From Clavaria fumosa (lineage: Eukaryota; Basidiomycota; Agaricomycetes; Agaricales; Clavariaceae), in assembly GCA_951802425.1 (NCBI GenBank), contig OX637805.1:806001-870000 (forward strand): a stretch of 64,000 nt of DNA, read 5' to 3'. The notes beneath the pieces are model-generated. The model saw only the letters and a program-made list of their open reading frames with translations, made no database searches and was not told where the DNA came from. Position 1 is the stretch's first letter; each line of letters begins with the position of its first letter. A program made the translations under genes and the position numbers. This document shows positions 28,103-41,067 of this stretch, one piece after another.

Positions 28103-28748
28103 GGCAGGGCGTTCAGCAACAGTGATCCAGAGCGCTGGTTACCACTGCGCGTGGTGGCGGTGCAGCGGACTAAGCCATCACGTGATCAATCCCCCCGAAC
28201 TGCAAGTTAGGCTGTTCCTAGCAACGGTACTGAACTCTTTTAAAAAGGATTGCAACTCGCATATAAAACAGTTGAGTCATAGCGTATTTGCCTTTTAAAG
28301 CAGAATTATAGTTGCGCATGTAAGGAATTCTCTGCAACATTCGTAGGCATATTTGGCGCGAGTGAAGTGATGGCACGCGTAACTTGAAATCAGCAGTGCA
28401 TTGCTATGCTATGTGAAAGGAGCTGCCGCGCTGAAGGTCAAGCACCATCGACGTCTCACCTTAAATACAACCTGTTGCAACTCGCTCCTCCGTGACGTCG
28501 TTTTCGGAACTTTTCTATCGCCATCAACTCGTCAGGATAGATTGGCGGGCATCTTCAGTTCCTTTTTCCGTGTTATCCACGTGTTCAGTGGGCGCTCGGC
28601 GACACACGGTCAACTGCGACGCTCCTTGAACTTGTGAGTTAAATTTCGCGAATGCACGAGCATTGAAAAGTTCAAGGATCTGTTCTCAGGACTTCGGAAG
28701 TCTTGGTGAACGCAATATCTCTACTACACTTTTTGATTCTGGCCTGCC
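28103..28748. promoter_or_regulatory. Divergent promoter, flippase and SPA2
   Basis: About 650 bases without a gene between two genes facing away from each other. Nothing stands out beyond ordinary composition. Confidence 0.4.
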
Positions 28749-31700
28749 ATGAAACGAAACACGGCTGCCCGCGCCCCCTCCCCAACACCGACTGCGTTCT
28801 CAGCTATCTCGAACTATAAGACAGAGTCTTATCGTCCAATGAGCGGGAAAAGCGCGCCTGCTTTACCGTCAATAGATAGCAGATTGGTTGCCAAGTCGCA
28901 CTACGACGAACTCGGTCGCTACTTGGTCTCCTACTTGGCGAAAGGTCAGGCACTCTTGTACTCACAAGTCATCGACACCTATTAAACTGGTCACACAGCC
29001 CCTGCCAATTCACGATCCACCGCCCGCCAGAAGCTTGCCAGGCTCACGAGGCAGCAATTTCAGGAACTTTCCACAGACATCTTTGACGAGCTTCTTAGGA
29101 GAAAGAAAAATGCAGAAGGGAACGAAGGTATTAACAATCGCTCTTCCTTCCATTCAAATTTTTTTTGACCAGGTTCAAGTTCCGTTCCTTCCTGTTCGTG
29201 ATGACTTCCATCCGAAGCGCAACCAGGCACGCCAGAAGCTAGCGACTCTTCCAACGTCACGATTTGAGGATCTATCTTCCGATGTATATTTTGAACTCGC
29301 GAGGCGTTTCCCCGAATTCCAGCAAGTGAGTCAATAACACGTAACAAGCCCAGATCTGTTAAATTTTGTCTTCAGTCCGAGTCACAACCATCCCCGGCCT
29401 CGGCGTATGATGATTTCCCTTCGCCTGACTTCCCGGTTTCACCTCCTCAACGTGCACCAATCCCATCGAATTCTCGCTCTGGAAGATCTTCTGACGATCG
29501 TCCTGTGGACCCACCATATGGAGGCCCAACCACCTCCGGCCGACGTAGCGAAGACAGAAGAAAAGGACTGGAGGAGGAATTTCCTCCACGTAGCGATGCA
29601 TACAACGGCGCTGAATCCACAAACAATGCAAACGGCCGTCGGAAAGCATCGCAAGACAACACGCGCCGATCGGAGGATCGCGACCGCCAACGTGATGTCG
29701 CTCGCAAATCTTCCATTAGCAATAGTGATTCCACTGCTGCTACCAACGCTCAGACTGCCACAGCCACTAGTGGTGTCGTCATCCCTACCAAATCAACCAT
29801 TGCTGAAGAAGAAATCGAAATACCTTTCGGGCGGGAAATAGGCGGAAGCACAGGAATGGAGGACCGCGATCGAGGTCGTATCACCGAGATGGATGGCGTC
29901 ACGGATGGCGAATCGGCGGGACACGCGAGCCCAATTGGTGGCTTGAGTGGACTCACCGCTCGCTTGAGAGCTGGGGAGGACGACGATGGAGCTATGTCAG
30001 GCGGTGGGAATCGAAGCGAAGATTATTTCGACAAGGTATCGTTTGGTCGAGCGGCATCTGCAGCGTCGGACCGCTCGAACGGTGGCTCTAGGATTGGTGG
30101 GAGGGCAAGTGTGACGAATGACGATCAGGAAAAGCTTCGCAGAGACTACGAATTCAAACTAGCCACAATGCAAAGTCGGATTACTGGACTGGAACGCGAC
30201 TTAACCGACGCTGACGAGTGGGTGCAGAAAGCAAAACAGAGCGAAGATCGAGTTCGCCAACTGGAGGAGGAACTGAACACCGTCCGAAGTGTGGGTTCTG
30301 CGCTGTTCAGTGATGTCCGTATGCGTCACTCAATATCCCATAGCTCATGGATGAGCAAACGACGACCATGCGGAATCTCCAGCGTGAGCTTGAGGAGATG
30401 AGAAATTCTCGAAATAGGGAAAGGGAGCGAGAGGCACGCCGAGCTCGACAAGACGAGCAAGAGCTGCAAACCTTACGCGAACAGTGTCAGAAGCGAGATG
30501 AGGATCTGGCGAAGAGACAAGTGACTGTACGCAAAACTCTTCCGCTACACTCCGAATTTTTCTAGCCCTGATGTCTTGTCGACAGGCAGATCCCGCGCTC
30601 ATTGAACGGTTACAGGCCGACATGCAAGGACTGCTAGCAGAGTCTTCTGACTTGTCAAATCGCTACGAAGAACTTATGACCGCAAGAGAATCCGATCGCA
30701 ATCTCATTCGAGATCTTGATCAGCAGCTCAAGGAGTATAAGCGAAAATATGAGCAAGCCAGGACTGAACTCAGAGGCATCAGAGGTTTATCACTCATCTT
30801 ACTTCCATATCTCAATCTGAGACATTCGCCCAGCCACTTCGCAAGTGTTCCTGCAAGCTACCAAAATGGATGATGAGCTACCTGTCGCTTCAGACGGCGG
30901 GATACTTGACACCCACGTTATTGCCTTCCTAGCCGCAATTGATGCACTTCTCGGTGCCGGTCGCTCGCACGTCCCTACTGAAGTCTTAAGTCCCATGAAA
31001 TTAGTCGTCAATTCGGTGACAGCTATCATGGACGACGTCTACGCGTTCGAGAGCCGCCCTTCACGTGAACGTGCCGACGTAGATATGGAAGCACTCCGAT
31101 CCCTCCGTGAGCGAGCGGAGGCGACCTTGAGCAATCTAGTTGCTGCGGCTAAAACGCACGCCACAAGCGCAGGCATGTCACCCATCAGTTTACTTGACGC
31201 CGCCGCAAGCCACGTTTCAGCATCCGTTACCGAACTCGGGAAGACAGTTTGCATACGGAGAGCGAGCAAAGCCGAGCAGGAGCGGTTCCCCAGTACGTCG
31301 GGTTCACCAATTGCCACCAATGGCCTCTCGTCTCCTCGGACAACCGAGGAGACGATGTCTCGGAAAGGAAGCAAATCTAGTAGACGTGCAAACGTGACAC
31401 CTTACGCCTCTTCTCAGCAATCGAGGATGACGACATCCCAAGGGTCCAGCTCTTCTTCAAGCGATGCAAAATACAGGCCATATTCCGACCAATTTAGTTC
31501 CGATATCAGCTCGCCGCCTTCTCGGACTGACAAGCTAGCAAGTGATAGTTCGGCTCCAGTCGAAAGCCTGGAGGACGCATGGTCAGAACTCAAGGCTGGT
31601 GCAATGTCCTGCATCTTTTTGAGCCACACTGACAATTTACCATAGCCATACTTAGAGGCTCAGACGGAGTCCATCGTATACGCTATTCAAAGCGTGCTAT

Positions 31701-31972
31701 CTGGGGTCCGAAGCCCAACGCCATCTCCTACTCTGAACGAGAACTTGACTCAAATCATCACGATTGTGTCCAGCATCGTTGCCGTCTGCAACGACAATGT
31801 TCCACCAGCATCGGCCCAGCAAGGAAATGAAATATTGCGAGAGCTGAGCGAGCACGCCAACAAGCTAAGTGAAGTTCAGGCATTACCGGAGGTCACCAAG
31901 GAGTCGCGTCAGATCATGGCGAAGTCGAGCTTTGCTGTGGCTAACGCAATGAAGGGTCTCATGAAGCTGTGA
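28749..31972 (+). CDS. SPA2: Spa2-like polarisome scaffold
   Basis: About seven exons, beginning 28749-28944, 28999-29127, 29180-29325 and 29376 onward. The N-terminus has the two short Spa2 homology (GIT/SHD) repeats: ARQKLARLTRQQFQELSTDI with FDELLRRK, and ARQKLATLPTSRFEDLSSDV with YFELARRFPEF. A long Ser/Arg-rich disordered part follows, then coiled coil (about 30120-30780: ITGLERDLTDADEWVQKAKQ, LREQCQKRDEDLAKRQ). The C-terminal helical domain runs to 31972 (EILRELSEHANKLSEV). Spa2 organises formin, Rho and MAP-kinase components at the growing hyphal tip. The order of domains and the length (about 950 residues) fit the family. Confidence 0.9.
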
Positions 31973-32452
31973 CATTTCTGCACCGTCTGCATTTATCTCC
32001 TTGTTTCCTCATTTTTTCAGCCCACGATCTGCGAGGCGCGTCCAAGCTCACTGATGTAGATCCATATATTATACATTGCGCAGCACTCAACGCTCAGTAA
32101 TGGCATTGCTTTCCACATCACGCTGGTGCCGGTGTCTGCTGTTGCACAGGGTGACTTGGAATGCACCGCTGAGCCAAAACAGAATCACGTGGCCGTGCTT
32201 TGAATCAGCAATTGTATACCGCAACATGTAGCTATGACAAAGACGCGGTTGAACAGGATGTCCGTGAAGTTTGGTAAGTGAATATAGTGGGGCTCGGAGT
32301 TTAGTGGGGTGATGTACTGTAGTTGTCGTCCCTTGGATCGGGGGTTGTCTGTACATAGAGTTGCCATGAGAGCGAATTCCCAAATCTGATATGCGCGCAG
32401 AATTGCCACTTTTTTAACAGTGAGTGACTTGGCGCCATCAAAGCTCCAGAAC
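31973..32452. other. Intergenic, SPA2 to acyltransferase
   Basis: About 480 bases. No gene seen; antisense open frames here have no family features. Confidence 0.45.
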
Positions 32453-33806
32453 ATGGAACCGAGGCAAGGGCTTTCAATAATTCCACTTCTCACATATGTG
32501 GTCCTACCCACTCTTATTCCTATCACTTTGATAGCGTGTCGCCCTTCTAGGACTCTACGCCTCTCTGCCTTCTTCGTCTATTCTTTACTCTGCGTTAAAG
32601 GACCGACCTTTACCACGCACGATAAACACCAAGACTACGTTGTCGGTTCTACCATCGGGACGCTTTTCTTGACTAGTTTTTCCCTCGTATGGTTGCTCGA
32701 TCCAGTCACAGAGTATCGCCATGAGAGGGATTCCCTGAAACCCGCAGAAATGGGGCTGATTAAAAGACTCTACTGGTCTTCGTGTCTGTTTCTTAATTCG
32801 CGCGGGATTGGTTGGAATTATCGGGTAGAGTATTTCATCGCCTCTTCCAACTGCTCGTTAATGCTGGTGTATGTCCTTACCAGGCTGCCAACATTCCACC
32901 CGCGCCTATGCTCTCTCGCTGGGCATTTGTTCGTTCCCGCATCCTCCGCTTTTTGGCGTATTTCGTCTTAGCGGATTTGTTGGGCACTTATCTCCTCCAT
33001 CACCCAGTGCTCGTCGCACTCCGTTCAAACGATCCAAATTCGCCAACACCTCGCATCAAATACCAGGGCTATTTTGACCACAAGTTCTTCGCTCTCATTC
33101 TGGCCTTTGGTGGGCGCCACATATTAAGCTTTCGCGTCACCCATTCTCTGGCCAGCGCGGTGTTCGTCGCACTAGGCGTGTCCCAACCCGAAGATTGGCC
33201 AGACATGCTGAATAGCATCACCGAGGCCTGGAGCGTGAAGAGATTCTGGGGGTGAGTCATCGTTCATCCATTCGTCTGCTCATTTGACTCTTACAATTGC
33301 AGTGTTTTCTGGCATCAAATGTTCCGGCGAGTGCGTTCCCGTGATTGCTTCATTGCTATCCTTTCCTGACAACGCATCCGCAGCATGGGATCGCCCTCGG
33401 CGTTTCTCTTTGCCAGCTTCTTGGGCTACGCAAAGGCACGACCGCCTCCAGATACACGAAGCTCTGTTCTGCATTCCTCATCTCCGGATTCATTCATGCT
33501 GCGGGCGACATCATGGCGCGACCGGAGTTGAACCCGTTCCTCCATTCTGGGCCTTTTTTTGCTTTGCAGGTCGTCGGAATCGTGCTGGAGAGTCGCTTCC
33601 TTGATGACAGGCAATCGTTAAGTAAGATGCGTAAAGCCCTGGGTTACGTCTGGGTCTGGGTCTGGTTCTGCATCGTATCACCACGGTGGATTGAGTCAAA
33701 CGTGTGTGTGTCGGACTGGAGGCCCGACGATATCTCAGTGGTCCGGCTACTTGGGGCGGAAGAAGTGGTCAAGCGTTGGGCAACCTCAGAAGCTCGGGTT
33801 GTATGA
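32453..33806 (+). CDS. Wax-synthase-like membrane acyltransferase
   Basis: Four exons: 32453-32824, 32884-33251, 33303-33330 and 33384-33806, about 396 residues. Several hydrophobic helices are visible (LLTYVVLPTLIPITLIAC; ALGYVWVWVWFCIVSPRW). The motifs RGIGWNYR and SVKRFWGVFWHQMFRR, then an SGFIHAAGD helix with His, match the fungal wax synthase/MBOAT-like family (also called Tri7-like). These acylate hydroxyl groups of lipids or secondary metabolites inside membranes; the His in SGFIHAAG is the likely catalytic residue. The first ATG in the frame is at 32453. The acceptor is unknown. It could belong to a metabolite pathway, but the halogenase is 20 kb away with housekeeping genes between. 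Confidence 0.82.
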
Positions 33807-34008
33807 ATGACTAGAATTTCCGAGTGGGGGGTAGGGAAAGTATACCAGATCTGAAGTCTTCATGGATGCCCATGCGCGTTAGCTAATTAGAACAAACGAA
33901 AGTGTCCTTGATGTCGTCTAGCACAAGAAGCCCGTGGAAAAAAATACAAAGGGATAGACAGCTCGACTCTGCCATCATTTATCATCACCACTCAATGTGT
34001 TGTCACCT
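33807..34008. terminator. Convergent 3' region, acyltransferase and SKT5
   Basis: About 200 bases between converging genes. No gene seen. Confidence 0.35.
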
Positions 34009-36281
34009 TCACATGATAATACAGTCCTTGTCTTCTGCTTTGGCACCCTGAAAACCCATCTCCGCGAATGTGGCAGGACCTTTGGGAGGCGGTCGTGCAG
34101 CGGCGATAGGCGAGTCTTGCGAAGGAGGCGAATTCCCCGGGGCGGTGGCAGGGCTCGGCCGCCTCGGAGGCCTTCCCGGGCGGGGAGGCGAATTCGTATT
34201 GTCCGGCGCTAGAAGAGAAGTTGAGGCAGAGCTCGAACCGGGGTCGACGAGAGAGTAGCGTTGGCCCGCGAACTGCGCCCGCTGGCTGCCTTTCACGGGG
34301 CGCGGGCGCGCTTCTGGCTGCTGCAGACGCGAGCCAGACGGACTAGGGGTTAAGGGACTTTCCGCAGCGGCGAGGGGCGGCCGCTTGGGTGATAATGATT
34401 GTGGATCGACGTAACCGGCAGGTGCCCCGCGTCCGTCATTAGGGGAAAAGCGCCCGTTCGCAGGGCTGTCGCCGTCTTGTTGCCGAACGGCAGCGGGAGA
34501 CGGGGGCGGCACCCCTTCTGATCGCTCTTTCGCCTGGGTGCGTTTCCGGACCAGCTTAGACTGAGTGATGTTGTCGTGCTCTTGACGAGACAGGGACTGT
34601 GGAGCGGGGCGAGAGAGGGCAGCGAGTCTCTCTGTTGCGTCAGTGTTGCCATGATCGCTAGCCTGTGGAAAAGGCATAATTCAGATGAGTGGTCGAACGC
34701 CAAACGCATGATGATGATAATGCGCAGACTCACCCTTGTGTACCACTTCCGAGCGACCTCCAGATCGCTGGGGCGCCCGACACCTACTTCAGCGTAATAG
34801 CCCATGGCAAACTCGCCGTTAGGTAGACCTTTCCTTGCAGCTTTATCTGCAAACGTGTATGCCAGGCCCTCGTCTTTCTCAAAGGCACCTTCGGCACCAC
34901 ACAAGAACCATTTGCTCAAAGCCATGTCTGCTTCTGCTTCACCCTGCTGGCTGGCGAAAGAGTAGTACTGAACGCTGAGCAGCGGATCAAAGGGGAAAGG
35001 AGGCTGGGCAAACTCATAAGCATGACCGAGTTTGTACTGAGCCGGGGCATAGTTGAGGTATGCAGCACGTTCGAGATGTTTACGGGCTTCGAGCAACGGA
35101 GTGGATGAAGGTGGAACGAGAGATGACAGAAGGGGAGGCGGGATTGTGGCGTGGCTGAACTCGTTCAGAAGCAGAAGGCTATAGATGTAGGCTGGTTGGG
35201 GAACTTGGAGGGATGCGAGCAGAGCAGCACGAAGAAGGAGCGGCAGAGCGGCATCAGGAGAAACCGGAAGATCAAGCTGGCCCATCAAATTGGCCATGCC
35301 CATCCGCTACATGCAGAAATAGAACTGGTCAGAAAGAGGGAGTCAAGACAACCACACACTTACATAGCAACAACTTTCGACATTGAGTTTGACGCCACGT
35401 TCAAAGCACTCTCTTGCGAGAGTGTAATTCTTGAAGTTCTCATAATCTCTTCCAAGTCTGAACCAGGCTTGCGCGTGCCCTGCTCTTGCAGCGGTCTCAA
35501 AGCCACGGAAGGCAGAACGCGGGTTTAAGGGTATAACATCGGGGAAGGCACCCGAGCATTCGAACGTCGCCTTGAGATAGAACGCCTCTGCGAGCCAGGG
35601 AGGAGTAGGGTCGGAAATAGGCTGTGCACTTGCAACTTGGAGGATGACCTGAACGGCAACGTGAGAGAGGCGGAGGAGTTGAGGATCTGCGATGCGCGCT
35701 GGACCCTTTTGAGGATCAGTGGATGAGGAAGAAGAAGGCTGAAGGCGATCGACAAGGAAGACGACGTCGCGAGCCCAAGCAATCTTGACTGAAGGGTCCT
35801 GATTGGGTTGCTGAATTGCATTCAGAGCGGCCGTCAGATTGGGAATGTTGGGTAAGGGAGCAGTCAAGTCTAGAATCGCGCCAGGGGGGTTGGGAAGCGT
35901 GCGCGATCTAGGCGGAGGAGAGGACTCGTAATTATTCAGGAGTGTCGGATTACTTGGGAATTGAAGACGCGAGGGATAAGGAGGAATAGGACTGGCGGGA
36001 TAGAAGTCAGGATTTGGACTGGGATCGCGGGCTGGGATGGACCAAGGGTTCCATTGAGTGCCGGGTGGGGGTACAGGTGATGGAAGATAAGAGCCCGGGG
36101 TGGTAGTACGGTTGATTTGTAGCTGGTCGTCTAAGGTGCGAGCCATAGTTGCAGAATATCTGTGGGGTTGAGGAGCGGCTAGCGCGTCCAAGGGGGGAGG
36201 AGGAGGAGGAGGAGGTACAGAAGAGAAAGCGAGGGAAGGTGGCCGAGGAGCAGGAGGAAGAGGCAGGGGTGGACGTGGCAT
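34009..36281 (-). CDS. SKT5: Skt5/Chs4-like chitin synthase activator
   Basis: Three exons: 36281-35364, 35306-34734 and 34662-34009, about 714 residues. After a Pro-rich N-terminus come Sel1-type repeats (AFRGFETAARAGHAQAWFRL, ARECFERGVKL, ARKHLERAAYLNYAPAQYKL, QQGEAEADMALSKWFL, AARKGLPNGEFAMGY). The C-terminal 200 residues are disordered and end CIIM, a CaaX box for prenylation. Skt5/Chs4 proteins bind and activate chitin synthase III at the plasma membrane; the lipid anchor fits that place. The first Met is followed by an 8-proline run, and a second candidate start lies at 36146 (MARTLDDQ). Confidence 0.9.
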
Positions 36282-36749
36282 TGGTTGTTCGACGGGTGCA
36301 GACGAGAAGTACAGTAAGTGGGAGGTGATCGATTGTGGTTGATCAGGCCGTCATGGCTTTTGATGATGATTACAGGCGTACTCGTACTCGCCCCTTTTGT
36401 GCGACTTTGACGCTGGCAAGAAGAGATTATTATTGCACTACAAGAAACATAAATAATTCGATAAAGACAGAGAACACAGTGGAATTTTCGTAAAACTTCA
36501 GGCATCGCCTCCAAAGCCGAGACCAGGGGGCGATGTAGAGCTGTGCAGATGCTCGGGAAACACAGATGGGTCACCATCACCGCGCCGCCCTTGCCTACAC
36601 GCAGCCAGTTAGCCAGACTAGGAAGTGAGCGTCAGAAACCCCATAATCATTACTGTAATATCCGTCCCCGGTTTGAGAAAGTATGGCAATACTAGGTACT
36701 GTTGGGAAAAACAAGGGTAGGGTATACCGTATTACTGAATGGACAAGCC
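36282..36749. other. Intergenic upstream of SKT5
   Basis: About 470 bases between SKT5 and the 3' end of the BTB/CAP-Gly gene, both on the minus strand. Presumed SKT5 promoter. No gene seen. Confidence 0.4.
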
Positions 36750-39700
36750 TCAGAGCATAGCATCCATCACATATAGCACCTGCTGCGGCCTCACGAACAG
36801 GCCTCTCGTCTCCGAATTACTCACATCCGACCTCGCCGGGCTCACACTGCGCATGCGTTTCGCCCTTTCTGCTCTAAGTGTATCGCCCTCTCGCTTCACA
36901 CCTCCATGCTCCTTCGTCCCGATATCAACCCGACGCCTTCGGCTAGATCGTTCGTCCCCAAAATCCCACTCGCTTCCCCAGCACCCAATTTCAAAATATC
37001 GGATACCGCCCCACGTCCCGTCATTCCAAAGAGGCCCCTCGATCTGCTCGTCGTCCCCTGTCGTCCACCCACTTTCGCCAATAGGAACTTCCAGTCCAAC
37101 CCATGGTCCATCTTCACCTTCAACCTCTCCAATGTATCTCGCGAACGCTTTGAATTTCCTGCGCTTCGACGACACAATGCACGCGATACCCATTTCCAAT
37201 GTCGCGCCCCGGGGCGGTGTCACAAGCTGTACACCGCCCGTCGACGTTTGTGACGTCCGTTTTTCTTCGGACCCCAAAGGTGACGAGGAACGCTTCGTTG
37301 ATACCGTAGTCGTCGTATTATTGTTGATAATGCCGCGTTTCTTCGTGATCGTATCGGCTGACCCCTTCCGTTTCAATGGACCTTCTCTTGTGCTCAGTCG
37401 ATCAGCGACTGACGGGCCTACATCCAGTTGCCCGGAACGGGTATTGTCTTTGCCCTTGGCAGTCTGGCTACGAATAGGTGTGGTCACAGGTGTGCCATTT
37501 GCACTTGAAGTTGACACCGTCCTCTTCGTTTGCTCAGCGACCTTCTTCGCCACAGCGGTCTTCGCGTAGGATGACGCAGCCGTAGATATCGTAGACCTCA
37601 CTGACGCCACCGATGGTGACCGCGTGCTTGTAACGGCTTTTGCGTTAGGCATTGGTGGGGGTGGTCGTTTTGGAGTTTTCACCGCGGGCGTTGCTTTGGA
37701 ATGTGTCGTAGAGACGCTGACGTTCGACGCTGTCGATGCCACGGATGCCCTCCGAGAGCGTGACGGCCCAGGATGTAAGTACATAGCTGAACCTGCGCTG
37801 GCCGTTTTAAACGACGCGCTCATATCACTGGCACCAGACGCTGGACGTGGGGGCGTTCGTGCTTTTCCCGCGCTGGATGGCGGTCGCGCTTTCCCCGCGC
37901 TAGAAGGCGGTCGGAGAGTAGTAGATGCGGAAGGTCCAGCGGCTCCCGATTTCCGAATCGTGGACGCATGTGAGACAACAGAGGATGCAGATGACTTGGG
38001 CCTCGGCGCCCGCGCAGTCGCCTGTGTAGCGGCTGGCCGGCTGAGGACGATCTTCGTAGATCCAGCCGTGCTTCTAGTATCAAGTGTGGTGCGAGAATGT
38101 ATGCTCATCGAACTAGGCGATAGCTTTGAGTCGGGTCTTGGACCAGAAGGCGGCTTTCGTGCGACGGAGGAGCTGATACTTGTGGTTCTAGAAACCGTGC
38201 TCATAGACGCGGAAGAGGGAGAGACGGTCCGAGTAGGCCGATCCATGTTCCGACTTAGTACACTCGCCCTCAGCGAGATAGAGTCGCTTTCGTTATCGTG
38301 GTGTGAAGGACGAGCGCCGCCGCTTCCGTTCGGTGCTCCATTGGCCTCAGTAGATCGCAAGTCTTCCACCGGCACCTCAATTTCTTCCCCGGATCGTCAG
38401 AGACAGAAAATTCCACCATATTCGTACAGAAAACGCACCAGCGCTAATCTCACTGAGGGACCATCCTGCGATATTGTCGAACCCATGAGCCTGACGAATA
38501 CCAAACCAACGTTTGCGTATCCATCGCAGCAAGTACATGCGGGTTTCTTCCACTTTGGCCCGAACATGAGACGTATTTGAAAGTATGGTGACATCCTTTT
38601 CCGTGGTGCGCACTCGAAGCAAGATCGAAGAGACAAGGGTCTATGAATTCGGCCATTGTCAGGCAACAAAATGTTGGATACTCGTCAAGATACGCACCTG
38701 GTATACCATAGCGACGTTTTTCTCCGCAATGCCTCTCATGACGGCATCCATAGTCCATTGCACCTTCTCGTCGTCCTCAAACCTTATGCCGTCTGCATTC
38801 ATAAGCTCTATCCAATCCTCTTGCTCAAAACATTCGTCCGCCTTGCTACACATGACATCATCCATTACCTTCCTAGCCGACAATACCATCTCCTTCACAA
38901 CCTCTGCCCATGGCTCAATGACAGCACTCAGTTTGCCCAACGCATGGTGCGCAGCGAACAGCAGTGCAAAAACGTTCAGCGGGGTAGTGCGCTTGGCCAA
39001 GCCTTTGAGAAGACTCTCCCTAATTTTCTGAGGGAGTATAGCGAAGTCGGCGTTACACCAGCCTTCGCCAAACATGCCAACGAGAGCGCGCCGAGCCCCT
39101 GCTTCGAGGTAGGAATTCTTCACGTCGTCCTGTAATGCGAATTCCAATATCCTGGGTGCGCGACGGGCACACTGGCGACATCGACATCCGCCTGTACCCC
39201 ATTTACCAGCAGTGATCCTCTCGTACTCATTAAATTCGAGGAATGCATGAAATAGCCCGTGCATCATTTCCTGGACAATGCGAGCTTGGGCTTCATCGTA
39301 AAGAGTCTTGAGGGAAAGATAAGTTGCGCTGCGCATGATGTGAAAGGCAGTCTCTAAATCGTACGTCCGATGCGAGAAGATGAGAGTGCCAGTATATATA
39401 TATCCAAGGGTAAAATGAAGAGATGCCGGAGTAAATGGGGGGGAGGGTAACTTGAGGGTAAGCGGCTCATTCGTTTTCGACACAGGAGGTGATCCCCAGC
39501 CAATGAGCAGGTTGTAGAAATAAGAGGATCGAGAAACCAAGATGAAGCGGTGGGAGGAGAAGACCGCGGTCGTCGGTCCATCCGAATGCGTGGATGAAAA
39601 ATTTCCGGTCAGTGACACGCGAACGTCGGAATACAACCGGGAGCGCCACATAAAGACAAGATCTTTCCTCAACTTGTCAATGCGATTTTCCTCTGCATCG

Positions 39701-40282
39701 CCTTCTTCCCTACTCTCATTCGTGTCGAAGAGAAATTCGAATGCCTCGCCAAAGCCTTTTCCAGTGTAAAGATACTCCAACTCGTTGGAGAAGAGCGTGG
39801 GATTGATGGCTGTCGTGAGTCGTAGGATTCCGCCTGGACCTGTAGAGGGAGAAGGAGAGGAGACGCGAAACGGGGAGGAGGGACGGGGACGGTCCAACGA
39901 AGGAAGTTCAGGGTTGGTAGTGAGAGAAAAGGCAGATTGGGCATGTAAAGCGGCGTTGGGTGAGCTGGAGTATGGCAGAGGAGACGAAACAGGAGCGGGC
40001 CTGAACGAAAAGTAGCGTGCCTGAAATGTTGGGGGGGCGCGTGCATAAACGATTGCTGAGAAAAATCATCAAGCCTGAACCACTACTAAAACATGTTGGG
40101 TGACCTTTGTGTCCCCAAACCTGATCAGAATCAATGCCGTTCGAATCATCCTCGCCTATCAAGTCCCAAACAACATCTGGAAAACGGTCTTTGGCATGCA
40201 TAAAAAGTTCTTCAAGGTCTGATTGCCAGGTAGACGTAGAGGCGCTCGTGGCTTCCTGAAGAGAAGGAGGAGAAACGGGCAT
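36750..40282 (-). CDS. BTB and CAP-Gly domain protein
   Basis: Best joined as one gene of four exons: 40282-40105, 40055-38698, 38640-38439 and 38383-36750, about 1123 residues, all phases matching and introns of 50-57 nt. Exon 2 has a BTB domain (LYSDVRVSLTGNF, FSSHRFILVSRSSYFYNLL, LHFTLGYIYTGTL). Exon 3 links with YLLRWIRKRWFGIRQAHGFD and ends near WSLSEISA. Exon 4 is Ser/Thr/Lys-rich, then holds a C-terminal CAP-Gly-like domain (MGIACIVSSKRRKFKAFARY, GPWVGLEV, then NDGTWGGIRYFEIG) ending FVRPQQVLYV. CAP-Gly domains bind EEY/F tails of tubulin and end-binding proteins; BTB domains dimerise or bind Cul3. A microtubule-linked role is inferred. Alternative: two genes with the break near 38.4-38.65 kb. 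Confidence 0.75.
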
Positions 40283-40713
40283 GGTCTGATCGCTTTTTAG
40301 CAAGAGAGGAAAGATCAGCCAACGACGATATGTGAAGGTGAGTATTACGCCCACTCGATGAAAACAACACGAGGCAACCGCGATGTGCAAGTAGCAAGCT
40401 CATTCGTCACATGACGTTGCCAATCACCAACAAGATACTACATTTAGAAAATCGTCGACTACTTTGCCACGGTCGTTGTCTGATTCATATATTCACACTT
40501 CGGATGGCTCGCGAGTACATGTAATTAGAGCATTGTATCTGACGTCACGGGCAATTACTTTTACAGCCGAGGAACATACTGTAGATGAGATGCAAGCAGA
40601 AGAGAGAAATTTATAAACTTCATCTGTAAACAGAAAGAGTGCAGTGATTGGTGCAACCAGAGGGGAACGTCAGCAATGTATATTGACAAACACTAAATCG
40701 CGTCCATACCATC
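40283..40713. other. Intergenic around 40.3-40.7 kb
   Basis: About 430 bases, upstream of the BTB/CAP-Gly gene. No gene seen. Confidence 0.4.
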
Positions 40714-41067
40714 TCAGGAGAACGTCGGATGAGCACCCCTCACTCTGATACGTCCATCTCGCAGCTGCTCCGTGATAATTGGGCTCGCAGCTGGCCGGAA
40801 CTTATATTCCTTCGAGTACCTGCACAACAAGCGAGTTAAATCGGCGCAAGATAACAAGTTCGTCTCGCTGCACCTCAGGGCGTGTATGTATTGCGTTGAT
40901 TCTCTGACATTTCTTCTCATCGACAACGCAAGCCAGAATAAGAACACCACAAAAGCAAAGAGAGCCGCCCTTTTCCACGGCGAGGGAGTGGGCGGATTAA
41001 AACGAGGATCATCGACTCTAGAGACTGAATTGTTCTTCTTCCCTTTTGCAGGCAACAGGTTAGGCAT
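40714..41067 (-). CDS. Small predicted single-pass membrane protein
   Basis: A 117-codon open frame on the minus strand. A basic N-terminus (MPNLLPAKGKKNN) is followed by FNPPTPSPWKRAALFAF and a single hydrophobic helix (VVFLFWLALSM), then a polar tail ending RIRVRGAHPTFS. The middle probably contains a short in-frame intron (about 54 nt, donor GTGCAG, acceptor TGTGCAG) because that part looks unlike coding sequence; if spliced, the protein is about 99 residues. A short tail-type ER or Golgi protein is possible. The family is not recognised. Confidence 0.55.
   Translation of the reverse strand: MPNLLPAKGKKNNSVSRVDDPRFNPPTPSPWKRAALFAFVVFLFWLALSMRRNVRESTQYIHALRCSETNLLSCADLTRLLCRYSKEYKFRPAASPIITEQLRDGRIRVRGAHPTFS

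Noticed and set aside
37624..38580. 318-codon plus-strand open frame
   Set aside because: Antisense to the Ser/Thr-rich part of the BTB/CAP-Gly gene, whose phases and domains are clear.
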